The notes below the pieces were generated by a model that did not search any database, was not told where the DNA came from, and worked only from the letters and a program-made list of their open reading frames with translations. The position numbers and the translations under genes are program-made. Below, piece after piece: positions 23,301-33,984 of a stretch of DNA of 64,000 bases. Source of the stretch: Vandiemenella viatica (Eukaryota > Arthropoda > Insecta > Orthoptera > Morabidae); assembly GCA_031002005.1 (NCBI GenBank), contig CM061919.1, positions 38,157,088-38,221,087 of the forward strand, given 5' to 3'. The first letter of the stretch is position 1, and every line of letters begins with the position of its first letter.

Positions 23301-23949
23301 TCCCAGGATCGGCCTTGTCTTGCTACTCAGGGCATTTTCTACACCAAGCGGAGTTCATATTTGTAATTAACTTTGGTAGTCTGAGCTAATTATTCTGCGA
23401 CAGAAAAAAGGTTTTACCCAGAAAATTTATTTGCCATTAGCAATATCCAGCAAACGCTGGGAATTAATTAAAGGCAAATTAATGCTCACTATAAAGCCTT
23501 TATCAGTCACAAGGTTGGAAAGCAGAATCAAGGCCGTTTACTTCAATTTGATGTTGTTGAATTCAATGAAAGCTTAAAAAATGTTACATAAGACTGAAAC
23601 CCAAGTGGTTGTGATTCACTTTTCAACGAAATGCTCATCTTAGAATTTATTATATCATTACATGTATGGTATGAATTATTATCGCGTGTTAACATCCTAA
23701 GCAAAACACGGCAATCTATTCAAGTACATTTAAGTATTGCTCTTGAACATTTGCGTAAATTTGGCGACCTTATCAAAGAATAACGACAAACTGGTTTCGA
23801 ATAGTGCTTGTCTGACGCTCGTCAATTTGTTGTTGTTGTTTTTTTTTTTTTTTTTAAATATGATCTGCGAAAAGACTAAAAATAAAAGAGTAATAAAAAA
23901 AGAAAGACTACGAAAGCAGCGATGAACCTATGCAGTCTCCCAAAAGCAA

Positions 23950-24203
23950 GTACAAAAGAGATGGTTCCATAGCGAGCTGCATGAATTCAAGATTTATATC
24001 TTCAAATCAACACTGAAAAATGAACAATCGCAACTCATCTGGCTGGTGTTAATGCCCAACAGTTTACATAACAGAACAAATGTAATTGAAAAACACAATA
24101 CCATTTTCTTCAGAAAAGTAGTCTTTAAAATCACTATGGCGGCTACGATAATTACATATTGATATATCTTTTTGGAGTAGATTCCAGCCTTTGAGTCTGG
24201 AAC
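23950..24203 (-). pseudogene. Downstream part of a decayed multicopy-type element ORF (split by PLE-1)
   Basis: Minus strand from 24203: KGWNLLQKDISICNYRS, then DFKDYFSEENGIVF, then LRLFI. Together with 26086-26655 this resembles, from memory, a protein that is highly multicopy in several arthropod genomes (start MPRKCVN...FCYICGE...). Its function is not known to me. Stops are present. The gap between the two parts is exactly the PLE-1 insertion with its 7-bp duplication. Confidence 0.6.
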
Positions 24204-24210
24204 TTCAGCT
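24204..24210. repeat. 7-bp TSD, left copy, of PLE-1
   Basis: TTCAGCT, repeated at 26079-26085, directly outside the palindrome arms. Confidence 0.7.
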
Positions 24211-24498
24211 GGGTGGGGTAGCATATTCTCCACCAGCGAAAAACTGTTACTGACCTGTTGAAATTTTGATTAACTGCTTCCTTATAATGTCCTCTTCACG
24301 TTTTACACTCTCCTTTTCCGGAAAAGTCGCCACCAATTAAATTAAAAATGCCGAAATGTGGGATGCTCCGCAACGGCAAAATGTTAGCAGCACTGCAAAA
24401 ATGACACAAAAATTATCGGTATAGGGATCATATCAACCTAAACAGGTTCCTGTTTTGTGGGTTGTTTCTGCCTTGCAACTAAACAAAATGCTTTTGAT

Positions 24499-24540
24499 GG
24501 CATACGCGTTTCGCCTTTATTCAAGGCATCATCAGTGCCC
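24499..24540 (-). ncRNA. Hammerhead-ribozyme-like motif, PLE-1 left arm
   Basis: Inverted copy of the motif at 25748-25789; see that entry. Confidence 0.6.
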
Positions 24541-24890
24541 TAGATAAACATATATACACATATATATACAATGCTGTTGTTTGATTTTTGTACAGTTTTC
24601 TAAAAATATTAAGTAGGTACTTACAGTTTTATATATTCATTAACACGCACAAGTTCGTGTTTCCATACCAGCTACTCTTTTTGCACTATCACTACTGTCC
24701 CAAGTTTGTGTAGGCTGCATTTTAGATAATTTCACCGGCCACGAACTGTATATATAGTTATTTGTTGTTGTTGACATCGAAAGTCGTGAGCCAAAGATTA
24801 TGTGTTGTGTAACTATTTGTTATTTTGAATCTGCGGTCATTAGCTGTGTGTATATTGTGGCGGTATGTTTGATTATAGGATATGTGTTAT

Positions 24891-25098
24891 TTATTCCTGT
24901 TTTAATGTTTTGAACAAGGTTTGGTTCGTTAGGTGTATGTATTCATTCATAACTTTTTTACCATTATTGATTGCTTTTTGTATTTGAAGGTTTTCCTGAA
25001 TTGTCAGCATATTTTTATTGTGATTATTAATCGTTAGTATTTGCATATCTGTTTCTATATTAGTGTGTGAATGATTGTGTTGTAACAAGTGTTCGGCG
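24891..25098 (-). pseudogene. PLE-1 left arm: GIY-YIG ORF C-terminus
   Basis: Minus strand gives STFAEHLLQHNHSHTNIET... to the terminal TLKQE, the same C-terminal residues as the plus copy. It lacks the GIY-YIG motif itself and begins within the domain, so it is a 5'-truncated piece. Confidence 0.8.
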
Positions 25099-25397
25099 AC
25101 ACTGTATACATAGGACAAACAGCTAGAAAATTTGAGACCAGATACAAGGAACACCTGAGAGCTCTCAGATGTACCAACCACTCAACATTCGCCGAACACT
25201 TGTTACAACACAATCATTCACACACTAATATAGAAACAGATATGCAAATACTAACGATTAATAATCACAATAAAAATATGCTGACAATTCAGGAAAACCT
25301 TCAAATACAAAAAGCAATCAATAATGGTAAAAAAGTTATGAATGAATACATACACCTAACGAACCAAACCTTGTTCAAAACATTAAAACAGGAATAA
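25089..25397 (+). pseudogene. PLE-1 right arm: GIY-YIG endonuclease domain, 5'-truncated
   Basis: The open stretch contains VYIGQTARKFETRYKEH (the YIG half of GIY-YIG, with the conserved arginine in RKFETRYKEH), then NHSTFAEHLLQHNHS, LTIQENLQIQKAI and HLTNQTLFKTLKQE. This matches the C-terminal endonuclease domain of Penelope-like reverse transcriptases. The RT domain and the GIY tyrosine part are missing through 5' truncation. The first codons come from the arm junction and are not native. It would nick DNA during target-primed reverse transcription; this fragment cannot act alone. Confidence 0.85.
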
Positions 25398-25747
25398 ATA
25401 ACACATATCCTATAATCAAACATACCGCCACAATATACACACAGCTAATGACCGCAGATTCAAAATAACAAATAGTTACACAACACATAATCTTTGGCTC
25501 ACGACTTTCGATGTCAACAACAACAAATAACTATATATACAGTTCGTGGCCGGTGAAATTATCTAAAATGCAGCCTACACAAACTTGGGACAGTAGTGAT
25601 AGTGCAAAAAGAGTAGCTGGTATGGAAACACGAACTTGTGCGTGTTAATGAATATATAAAACTGTAAGTACCTACTTAATATTTTTAGAAAACTGTACAA
25701 AAATCAAACAACAGCATTGTATATATATGTGTATATATGTTTATCTA

Positions 25748-25789
25748 GGGCACTGATGATGCCTTGAATAAAGGCGAAACGCGTATGCC
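25748..25789 (+). ncRNA. Hammerhead-ribozyme-like motif, PLE-1 right arm
   Basis: Core CUGAUGA at 25753-25759 and GAAA at 25776-25779. Stem II is GCCUU/AAGGC around a GAAUA loop. Stem III is minimal: AC and GU around GC, with the expected cleavage after GUA at 25785. Stem I is GGCA (25749-25752) with UGCC (25786-25789). One extra U (25760) sits between the core and stem II, so catalytic activity is uncertain. Hammerhead motifs in the terminal repeats of Penelope-like elements are established for the group. Confidence 0.65.
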
Positions 25790-26078
25790 ATCAAAAGCAT
25801 TTTGTTTAGTTGCAAGGCAGAAACAACCCACAAAACAGGAACCTGTTTAGGTTGATATGATCCCTATACCGATAATTTTTGTGTCATTTTTGCAGTGCTG
25901 CTAACATTTTGCCGTTGCGGAGCATCCCACATTTCGGCATTTTTAATTTAATTGGTGGCGACTTTTCCGGAAAAGGAGAGTGTAAAACGTGAAGAGGACA
26001 TTATAAGGAAGCAGTTAATCAAAATTTCAACAGTTCAGTAACAGTTTTTTGCTGGTGGAGAATATGCTACCCCACCCC

Positions 26079-26085
26079 TTCAGCT
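26079..26085. repeat. 7-bp TSD, right copy, of PLE-1
   Basis: TTCAGCT, identical to 24204-24210. Confidence 0.7.
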
Positions 26086-26655
26086 TGCTTTTTAGACAGG
26101 TTTTAATCTGGAATCAGGTCATTAAGGTCTTGTTAATTGGGAAAGTAAGGTTCTGGTGAACAGCTACTGCCTTCGCATTTATGATCATTTTTGTAATAAT
26201 TATTATCTGAATCGTTTTCAGTTTGAGCTAGGTCAGAATGAGAGTAACTATTACTTATCTGCATATACTAAAACAGGGAAACCTACATTGTGTAAGACAG
26301 GCCTCATTGTGGACAGCAAATTCTGATACTTAACTGTATATTTTGATTCAGATCTGATTTCTTTAATATTTGATAAGCAGAAATAACAATCAGATGATCC
26401 TTCGGTTCTCTCCAAATCATGGGATTTGCAAATGGCATATGATGTGCACCATTTTTCCATCCAGTCAATAGTCTAACACACGAAACCCAGCATAAATTTG
26501 GAGCCCAGTACAGTACTTATCAAAATCACCCACTTGACAGTCAAAATAAAGTTTATAACACTGTTTCACAAGCCGAGTAAAATTTCGCCTCTGAGACTCG
26601 AAGGTCGGCTCACCACAAATATAGCAGAAATTTGCATGATTTACACAATTTCGTG
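26086..26655 (-). pseudogene. Upstream part of a decayed multicopy-type element ORF with Cys-rich N-terminus
   Basis: Minus strand from 26655: MPRNCVNHANFCYICGEPTF, then RRNFTRLVKQCYKLYFDCQVGDFDK, YWMEKWCTSYAI (after a stop), SSDCYFCLSNIKE, YQNLLSTMRPVLHN and finally DLNDLIPD and NLSKKQAE just before the PLE-1 junction. Two CxxC pairs (CYIC, CYFC) suggest zinc binding. I recall this as the N-terminus of a protein family present in many copies in arthropod genomes, so a transposon or domesticated multicopy gene is likely; its biochemical role is unknown to me. An in-frame stop near 26463 and a damaged tail mark it as a pseudogene. Confidence 0.6.
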
Positions 26656-26689
26656 GCATGATGAAAAAAGAAAACTCAACGCACACAAT

Positions 26690-29600
26690 GCACTTCTAAA
26701 CAGAAAGGAAGGAATTATTTCACTGATGATATTCGTGCTAAAAAGCTCATTCAGCTCAACAAAGACACGTCACAATGCCAGATTAATGTCAAAACATGAA
26801 TAAACCTACACAGTCATGTCCTTTGGTGTTTCAGCATGATATTACATATAATTTCCTTAAATACAGCTCGAATAAAATCGCTAAATGTAAGAAGAAGGTT
26901 CTTATGACAGATCAAAGAGAATGCTAAAATCAAAATTTAAAAACTAACTGTCACAAAAAAAAATATGTTCCTGATGAAAAAATTCTGACTGCATATCTGA
27001 ATTCAGTATGAAAAAATGCACTAGATTCCACCAATCAGATTTCTTGTAAAGAAAACTTTGTTGACCAGTGTAATTATAGCTTACCGTTTTCAGAGGACAG
27101 GGAATTATCATCTAACAGAGTAACAGTTACACAAAAACAAAGGAACAAGTAATAGTTACCAGTAACATTTTGCATATGCTCGTGAATCGAATTGAGAGTA
27201 TAGGAAAATGCAGGAGGAAATGGATAATTTTAAGACGGAGATGTCTGAATTGAGAAAAAAATATACGGGGAAAAGATTAATAGCTTAAATAAGTACGAAC
27301 GAAGGTCATAAAGTCAGAGAAGTTATATAGCAGCATGTCAATAGTAACGTGAACTACCTGGATAAAAATCTTGGCCGAGGAACATCTCAGAAGCATAATA
27401 GACGTAGTTATTAAACACCAACAGGAACGATCGCGCTATCGTATAATTGTTTGAAATGTCGAAGACTCGAAATTGCTGAAATAGAAACTTGACTTATATT
27501 AGACCCTTAAAGTTTGCAAAATTTGAAGAATTCCTGTTTGCTTCGAAAGTATCACGTTGTTTTTAATTGAGACTGGGCAAACACTCATAATGTAATCATT
27601 GGTCATAGTATCTGGAACAGGGAGAAAACTTAATACAGATTCCAGATTATTAAAAAGTTGAGCAACTCCGAAGAAATGAATTACCAGAATACTCGATTCA
27701 GTAACATATTTGGTCTGATGTCCACTTTAAACAATCTAATAAATCACGTACAGCGAATGTGAACAAAGGCCATTAACGAAAGTCGTCAGTAAAATATGTA
27801 AAAATCAAATAAATCGAAACGTATAAATTTTTGTCAAGCAGCAACATTAGGGAAAGTTTTAATAAAATTGAAATTTAGCCTAGGCGGGAATGACAATCAG
27901 CATTCATGGTTACAGCGGAGACCATGAGTAAATTTAAGTTTTTTAATGTTTTTAGCAACATGTTACTGAAAAGCAGTTACACGTTTTTTCAGCTATGAAA
28001 TGCTACGAAAGCAAACTTTATGAGTGTATTATGGCAATTAATTTAATAGCAGTTGCTTAGCTATTAAATTATGTACATAATCTCGAATTTCTTTTAATGA
28101 TATATCTGGTCGCTATTAATTTGCGAGCGAAGGCTGACACGTGACACCGTTCTCAAGCTTAGGCAATTATATAGTAGATACGTCAAAGGGCAATATGTGG
28201 AGGACTATTAGTGAAGATTCGAGAAGAAAGCAAAATAATGTATACGGGATACAAATTAAGTTCGTACCAGGAAGTGAAATATATCCAGCTTTATTTATAA
28301 AGGCGTATAGTGCCGATTTGCCGTCCCACTGAACTGGTGAGAAGAAAATTATGTATGTTCGGAACATGTTATCAAGAGAAGCTTATGTTTTGAGAATGGA
28401 AGTTAGTTTAAGATGTGAAAAATTCCATGAATCTTTTCAAAATAAGAACAACCCTAAACAAATACAGCGAAATGTAAAGAGTAATCTCAGAAATTGTAGA
28501 CCCTATAGTAGGCGTGATGGGAAATAAATTTTGTTAAGACAGAATAAAAGAACTAAGGTACCTAGATGACCCCATAGGTGTGAAGATACATTAGACACGC
28601 TTCAGCAAAACTACCTAGGAGGGTACAAGAGAAATTAATTCTACAACAATGGCGAAGTATAGAAAAAATCCTTGGGACGATGATCGAATAGAGCAATGAA
28701 GGGTCTGTCTGAAGTAGATAATGAATACACAATCGGATATAATCGCAACAACGAAGTTAAGATATGCAACTAAGGGTGAATATAGGAAGGAAATAGGAAA
28801 TTTGATAAGTGATTTCAGAAATGCCAACAGAAATAAAGAAATATAAGTAGAAATAATCAATAGGAGCATTATCGTCAAGAAACATCCAATACGAAGAAGG
28901 AAGATGACATAAGAAAACAGAGGCCGGAAAACCTATAGCCGACGCTGATGTGGTCCGTTCAGTATCAGTGGCAGAGAAGTTAGAAAGATAAGTAAGGAAA
29001 GTGGACTAGGATCGAAGTATGGGTTCAAGCAAGATGAAGAGACAATAAACAATGAGAAATCAAGCGATTAAATTCAGTGTGATGAAACGAAATGTGAACA
29101 TGCCCAAACGAGAAAATGACGATATGTCTTTGCAATGGTGGAAATGCTTCGAAATGTGTGAAAGGAAACTAGAAAGAAAAGAAAAATAAGAACAAGAGTT
29201 GGAATGGAGGAAACGAGCGATGACGAAAACAGTAGAAGACGAATCAGATAATGAAAAAGAAGAAAAATATGTTAGTATCAAAAAGAAGAGAACGACAACA
29301 ACGACTTTTATACAGAAGAAAACGAAGAGGTGTTAATATCAAAGAAGAGAAAGTCAAGGAATTACATACTGAAGAAGCAGAAGAAGACAAAAATGAAGAA
29401 AAAGTAATGAACTGAAAAGTAAGAAAGAAACGAGGATTGAAGCCAGAAATGTGAAAAGGCGTATGTCTAGAGCTGTGCAGGGCACCATCGTGGATACAAG
29501 GGATATCAGCAGAGTTTTCAACACTGATGCTGGGAGAGAGGAATGTAAACATCAATTGTTTTCTCTTATATGTTGTAAGATGTTTGGGTAAATTAAAAAT

Positions 29601-30096
29601 ATGTTTGAGTTCGGGAATGTAAAATGGCGTCATTCCGTTTTCGTCGAAATGTAAATTCTTTGTTGACCAATACGTAATGTGGGGGGCATATATGAGGTAC
29701 AAAATCTCACGAATTGTGAAATTTATTATTATAAGAACATTGTTGTTAATATATAGTAACTTTAGACGTTTAAGTTTCAAGGTCAGAGAGCGTCGAACTG
29801 GAGGAAAGAAGATCTCTGGTTACGAGGTGGTCTTGAAAAAAAGATGGCGTTCCATAATCCTAGCGGGAGGAACGGGAAATTGTAATTTAATATTCAAAAA
29901 GGATTAGCCCGAAGGCAAAGGAGAAGTGTTTGAACAGAAACCATTGTGTTCAGATAGAATAATGTTTGTAAAGAGGATGCCAAAAGATAATTGGATAGTA
30001 ATTGTTATTATAAAAGTGTATTAAACTATTTGAGTACTCGATTTCATTTAAAAGGTAATTTACTTTCAGCCGTGGTATTAAATCTAGTAATGGATA
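26690..30096. other. Long AT-rich region without a recognised gene
   Basis: Scattered open stretches exist (28141-28332 plus, 29677-29907 plus, several on the minus strand) but none has a motif I recognise. 27205-27300 reads as a short charged helix (MQEEMDNFKTEMSELRKKY), compatible with old LINE ORF1 coiled-coil debris. About 28870-29450 is strongly purine-biased on the plus strand (GAA/AAG-rich). Confidence 0.5.
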
Positions 30097-30254
30097 TCTA
30101 TATATATAAAAGAAAGTCGTGTTAATTTCACTATTTATAACTCAAGGACGGTTGTACCGATTTGGCTGAAAATTGGTACGGAGGTAGCTTAGAACCAGGA
30201 GACGGACATAGGATACTTTTTATCCCGTTCGACCGCGTTCCCGTGTGACGTGAC

Positions 30255-30470
30255 ATAAAACGTCAAACAGAATAAAAGTCACTATAAAACATGGTATAAC
30301 AAAAACGCATCTGACTTGGAATAACAAAACGTGAAAGAGAATACAAGTCACTATAAAACGTGGTATAACAAAAACGCATCTGACTTGGAATAACAAAACG
30401 TCAAAGAGAATACAAGTCACTATAAAACATGGTATAACAAAAACGCATCTGACTTGGAATAACAAAACGC
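30255..30470. repeat. Three tandem copies of a ~64-bp unit in the Helitron 5' region
   Basis: Each unit contains AAGTCACTATAAAACATGGT, then ACAAAAACGCATCTGACTTG and GGAATAACAAAACG. The open stretch on the opposite strand is a repeat artefact. Confidence 0.85.
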
Positions 30471-30625
30471 AAATGACAGCTAAACGTAATTTTATCTGTG
30501 GTTAAGTATGTCTATGGTTAAGTATGGTTGAAAAAAATTGATGATTATAAATTTTGTCAGAAATCAATAATCAGTAATTTGTATTGTCTTTGAATTATCA
30601 TTAACAATGCCGCACCGTAGTAATC

Positions 30626-31010
30626 ATGCTTCGAAACATAAACCAACCAAAACTGTGCAACGGTACGCGTTTGGTGGTAAGTAAAGTGATTTACGCGACG
30701 ATACTCAAAGTAAAATTTGAAGGTGAGCAAGTTCTCATTCCGAGGATTCCGATGATCCCAACCGATATGTCGTTTGAGTTTAAAAGACTTCAATTTCCGA
30801 TCCGTCTTGCATTCACCATGACCATTAACAAATCACAAGGCCAATCCTTAAAAGTTTGTGGTTTGAATCTGGAATATTCATGTTTTTCCCGTGGCATGTT
30901 CACGGGTCGGAAGACCATCTGCGTTGTTTGTTCTTGCGCCTGATAATAAAACAAAAAATGTTGTGTATCACAAGGTACTTAACTGCACCAAAATACACGA
31001 ACAATAAAGA
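30626..31010 (+). pseudogene. Helitron RepHel helicase, C-terminal fragment (frameshifted)
   Basis: The open stretch 30626-30943 includes QPKLCNGTRLVVSKV, then VLIPRIPMIPTDMSFEFKRL, QFPIRLAFTMTINKSQGQSL and LKVCGLNLEYSCFSRG. These are helicase motifs V and VI of the PIF1-like SF1 helicase in animal Helitrons. A small deletion removes the usual LYVACSR block. A frame change then reads VGRPSALFVLAPDNKTK and NVVYHKVL to about 31010, the normal C-terminus. The intact protein would unwind DNA in rolling-circle transposition; this copy lacks the Rep nuclease and helicase motifs I-IV. Confidence 0.9.
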
Positions 31011-31100
31011 ATCATTAAAATACTTAATTTTTTATTTGTATTTCCTAATAAAAAATTGAACTTAATAAAATTAAAAAATCTGCTTATTTATTGCCTCTTA

Positions 31101-31118
31101 GGCGGAACAGAGTTCGCC
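31101..31118 (+). other. Helitron 3' subterminal hairpin
   Basis: GGCGGAACAGAGTTCGCC folds as GGCG-AAC/GTT-CGCC with one bulged G, seven bases before the terminal CTAG at 31126-31129. This is the termination signal position of Helitrons. Confidence 0.8.
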
Positions 31119-31499
31119 GGGTCAGCTAGTAGAGGATAAATAAAGAAAGATCTTGTAGTACTGATGCGACACTGGAAATAGTAAAAATAGAACTGTGTTT
31201 TTATAAATATATATATAAGGAGGAAACCTTATAAGCTTTTCAAAACTAAAATTAATAAAGAATATTTACAAAGTACAATGGGTCAACAAAGACTTTTAGC
31301 TTTGGCAGTTTTATCAACTGAAGCACATATACCATCTAATCTGGATCACAACATAAGAGTTAAGGATTTCAGTAAGGCTAAAAACAGTAAATTTGTGTTT
31401 CTTAAATTTTTTAATGTTAGTTATTACTTAATAATGTTAGTTACAGAGAAGAAGATCGAATTTTTTTTTTAATAACAATTTTAATTTTTTTTGAAAAAA

Positions 31500-31826
31500 T
31501 TCCACCCTTGTGCATCACCCCACATCAAATTTGAGTCTTACCCCGCCAGTGCCTATTAGTTCCATTCGCCGCCGACAACGGGGCTGTTGTTTTTTACGTG
31601 GATATGGCAAGGCAACAGGAGAACTCGTTTTGAACCAGTCGATGCAAGGGAAGAAGGGTCAAACCGGGCGCCAACTTCACGGCGGTGGCAAAATCATGTT
31701 TGAAGGGGTGATGCGAAATTGGTGTGGTGACGCTACCCCCCCCCCCAACCTTCACCCCCCTTCCTAGGGCGGCAGAATCATGTTTGACGGGGCCCCGGCT
31801 CGGAAAATGCATAGATCTGCCACTGG
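31500..31826. mobile_element. Right end of a hAT-like element (fragment)
   Basis: Ends CATAGATCTGCCACTG, whose reverse complement CAGTGGCAGATCTATG has the CAGTG start of many hAT termini. The interior is GC-rich with a C run. No left terminus is seen and no TSD can be confirmed. Confidence 0.4.
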
Positions 31827-32754
31827 CTGCAGTATGGAAAAAGTGAATCTACTGTTGATGTGTAGCGTACGTTTGGCGTAAATTCAATAAAGTCATAAAC
31901 GGATTTACGATTGGCATAAGAAATTCGTAGAAGATGGGAACATGTGGAAAAGGGAAAACTAGGAAAGAGTTAATTGGTGAATGGCAAGAAATGATTACCT
32001 TTTTGATGACTGTCGCATAAAAAATGGTGCTCATGTCGAATGTACACAATAAACTTTAAACCTTCCTCTGTCCGTGGCACGAATTTCTTTCTTTTATGAT
32101 TTGTGAGAAATAAAAATGCTAAATTTCCTCCATCTTTAAAATTAGCAAACCACAAAGATAATTTTTTAATGTTTAAACTGTACCACTTTAATTTTATTCC
32201 ACCAGATTTTTTATTTATTTATATAATGAAATATATTGGAAAGTTTATTTTGCAAAAAGAGAAATCACTTCTTAACGAAATTCTAAAAGTAAATTTTAGT
32301 GAATTCCGTATAATAAACGTGTTTATGAAAAGAATGTAAATTTTACTTGGCGCATTTTATTTATGATGACAGCTGATCGGCTCAATTGTCACTGCTATTA
32401 CTACTGCATTCCTCAGAATCTTCGTTTCCACTTTTAGTGAACCACATTTTACTATGGAGCGTAAAATTTGCCTGTGTGGTGCCTACCCGTGACAGCGGTG
32501 TTGGCCACATGTTTAACAGTTTACACGGGCGACGAGTGAATGCGTGGGAAAAGGCGGGAAAACTGCTCTACACAGCCCACGTCACCAGTGACACATGCAC
32601 GTGGAAGGCTCCTCCCCTCTTCATAGATGTCCTAATCAATTCTTTTTTGTTTCGAGATATGTGACACTAGGTCCGTAGTTTACCCAGTCGAAACACACGA
32701 GGAGAGTTAAAAAAATAATGGAAATTTTAATTTTTTGTTCTCAATTCGTCTTTT
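31827..32754. other. AT-rich DNA, nothing recognised
   Basis: No motif or repeat partner found; 32340-32660 is less AT-rich but non-coding by eye. Confidence 0.45.
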
Positions 32755-33475
32755 TTTTGTGTCTATGTTAAGCAATATCTTCGCCAACTTTGAACCGATT
32801 TAAATGAAATTCTTTTAGTGGACAGGGTATACCTCCTAAGTAGTCCCATACGAATTTCATTGAGAAACCACCCCTTCTGCCCCTTTAAACCCCTTAATTT
32901 TTATACAAACCCACATTTTTTATCCGATTTCGATGGAATTTTGGACATGTATAGACAAAAATAAAGAGAAAAATCCTGTCAACATTTGGTCTGCCAAAGC
33001 CCCTCTCGATCCTTCCATCCCCTTAAGTTTTGTCAATGTTATTTATAAAAACCTACAGTCGTCACCGTTTGACCGATTACCATGAAAGTTGGTGCATATA
33101 TGTATTTTTTCACGAAGAAGGTTTCTGACCAAAAAATCCAAAATCCACCCCAGCTCCCCATTAAACCGCTTAATTTTTATACAGATCCACAGTTTTTATC
33201 AGGCTTAGATATAACTTAACAAATTTTTACTATAAAACAAAGACAAAAATAATGTCAACTTTTGGTTTGAAAAAAAAAAAAAAAGAACTGAACCCCTATT
33301 CCCGTTTCCACCCCCTTGTATTTTGTTAATTTTCTTTTTTAAAAATTACAGTCGACACCATTATTTGACCGATCTTTATGGAAGTTGGCACATATATATA
33401 TATCTTTTTATGGATAAGGTTTTGTGACCATAAAATCCAAAAAGTACCCTAGTTCACTTTTTACATCCCTTAATT

Positions 33476-33531
<56 letters not shown>

Positions 33532-33970
33532 AACACATTTTAATCCGATTCTGTGGAACTGCGCATGGGTATACTTTAAAACAAATAGAAAAAGAAACAT
33601 ACTGTCAACATAACTTTCACAAAAACGCAAACCCTATCCCCCTTTCTACCCCTTTAATTACTGTCAACGTTCATTATATAAAGCTACCTTCTATCTGATT
33701 TTGAAGGAAGTATGCACATTTATACTTCAAAACAAACAGAAAAATACTGTCTACATTTGGTTTCGAGAAGCCAAACCTCTCTCCCCTTTCCACCCCCTTA
33801 ATCTACACAAAGCTACAGTTTCTATCCGATGCTGAAAGAAATTTGGACACGTATACTTTAAAACATACAGAACAATTGTGTTTAAATTAGGTTGCAGAAG
33901 CCCAACCCCTCTTCCCTTCTACCCCCACCCTCCTAATTTCCAATGTCCCTCCTTTACCCCAACTAATTTT
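32755..33970. repeat. Degenerate tandem array, units ~120-175 bp
   Basis: Roughly eight diverged copies of a phrase containing CCGATT..GATG.AA.TT..G, then a TATACTTTAAAACAAA.AGA stretch, CTGTCAACATTTGG and a pyrimidine-rich CCCC.TTCCACCCCTTAAT block. Phrase starts are visible near 32800, 32925, 33075, 33195, 33370, 33543, 33695 and 33817. A 50-base poly(A) run interrupts it. Confidence 0.75.
33481..33530. repeat. Poly(A) run of 50
   Basis: Fifty uninterrupted A bases; length may be affected by sequencing slippage. Confidence 0.95.
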
Positions 33971-33984
33971 TGCAAATGTTCTTT

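Larger units (their letters stand above)
24211..26078. mobile_element. PLE-1: Penelope-like element, head-to-head palindromic insertion
   Basis: Two near-identical inverted arms of about 889 bp (24211-25099 and 25189-26077) flank an 89-bp spacer. Each arm is the 3'-terminal part of a Penelope-like retroelement: the end of the GIY-YIG endonuclease ORF, a non-coding stretch, then a hammerhead-like motif and the terminus. The plus-directed copy is the longer one; the spacer is its extra 5' sequence. The 7-bp direct repeats and the interrupted, otherwise collinear host ORF show that the whole palindrome behaves as one insertion. The two endonuclease C-termini appear identical in amino acids, which indicates simultaneous origin, recent insertion or gene conversion. 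Confidence 0.85.
30097..31129 (+). mobile_element. Helitron, internally deleted, inserted in AT
   Basis: Starts TCTATATATATAAAAG after an A and ends GGGTCAGCTAG before a T, the canonical Helitron TC...CTAG borders in an A^T target. A 3' hairpin lies a few bases before the end. The 5' region has the GGCTGAAAATTGGTACGGAG phrase and a set of 64-bp repeats. Only the last part of the RepHel ORF remains, so the Rep domain has been deleted and the copy is non-autonomous. No TSD or TIR is expected or seen. Confidence 0.88.

Noticed and set aside
24211..26078. LTR retrotransposon or simple DNA hairpin element
   Set aside because: The arms are inverted, not direct, and encode GIY-YIG endonuclease C-termini, which identifies Penelope-like DNA. 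No gag, integrase or aspartic protease motif was found in the window.
30220..30465. Repetitive hydrophobic protein on the minus strand
   Set aside because: It is the reverse translation of the three 64-bp Helitron repeats; the periodicity is DNA-level, not protein-level.
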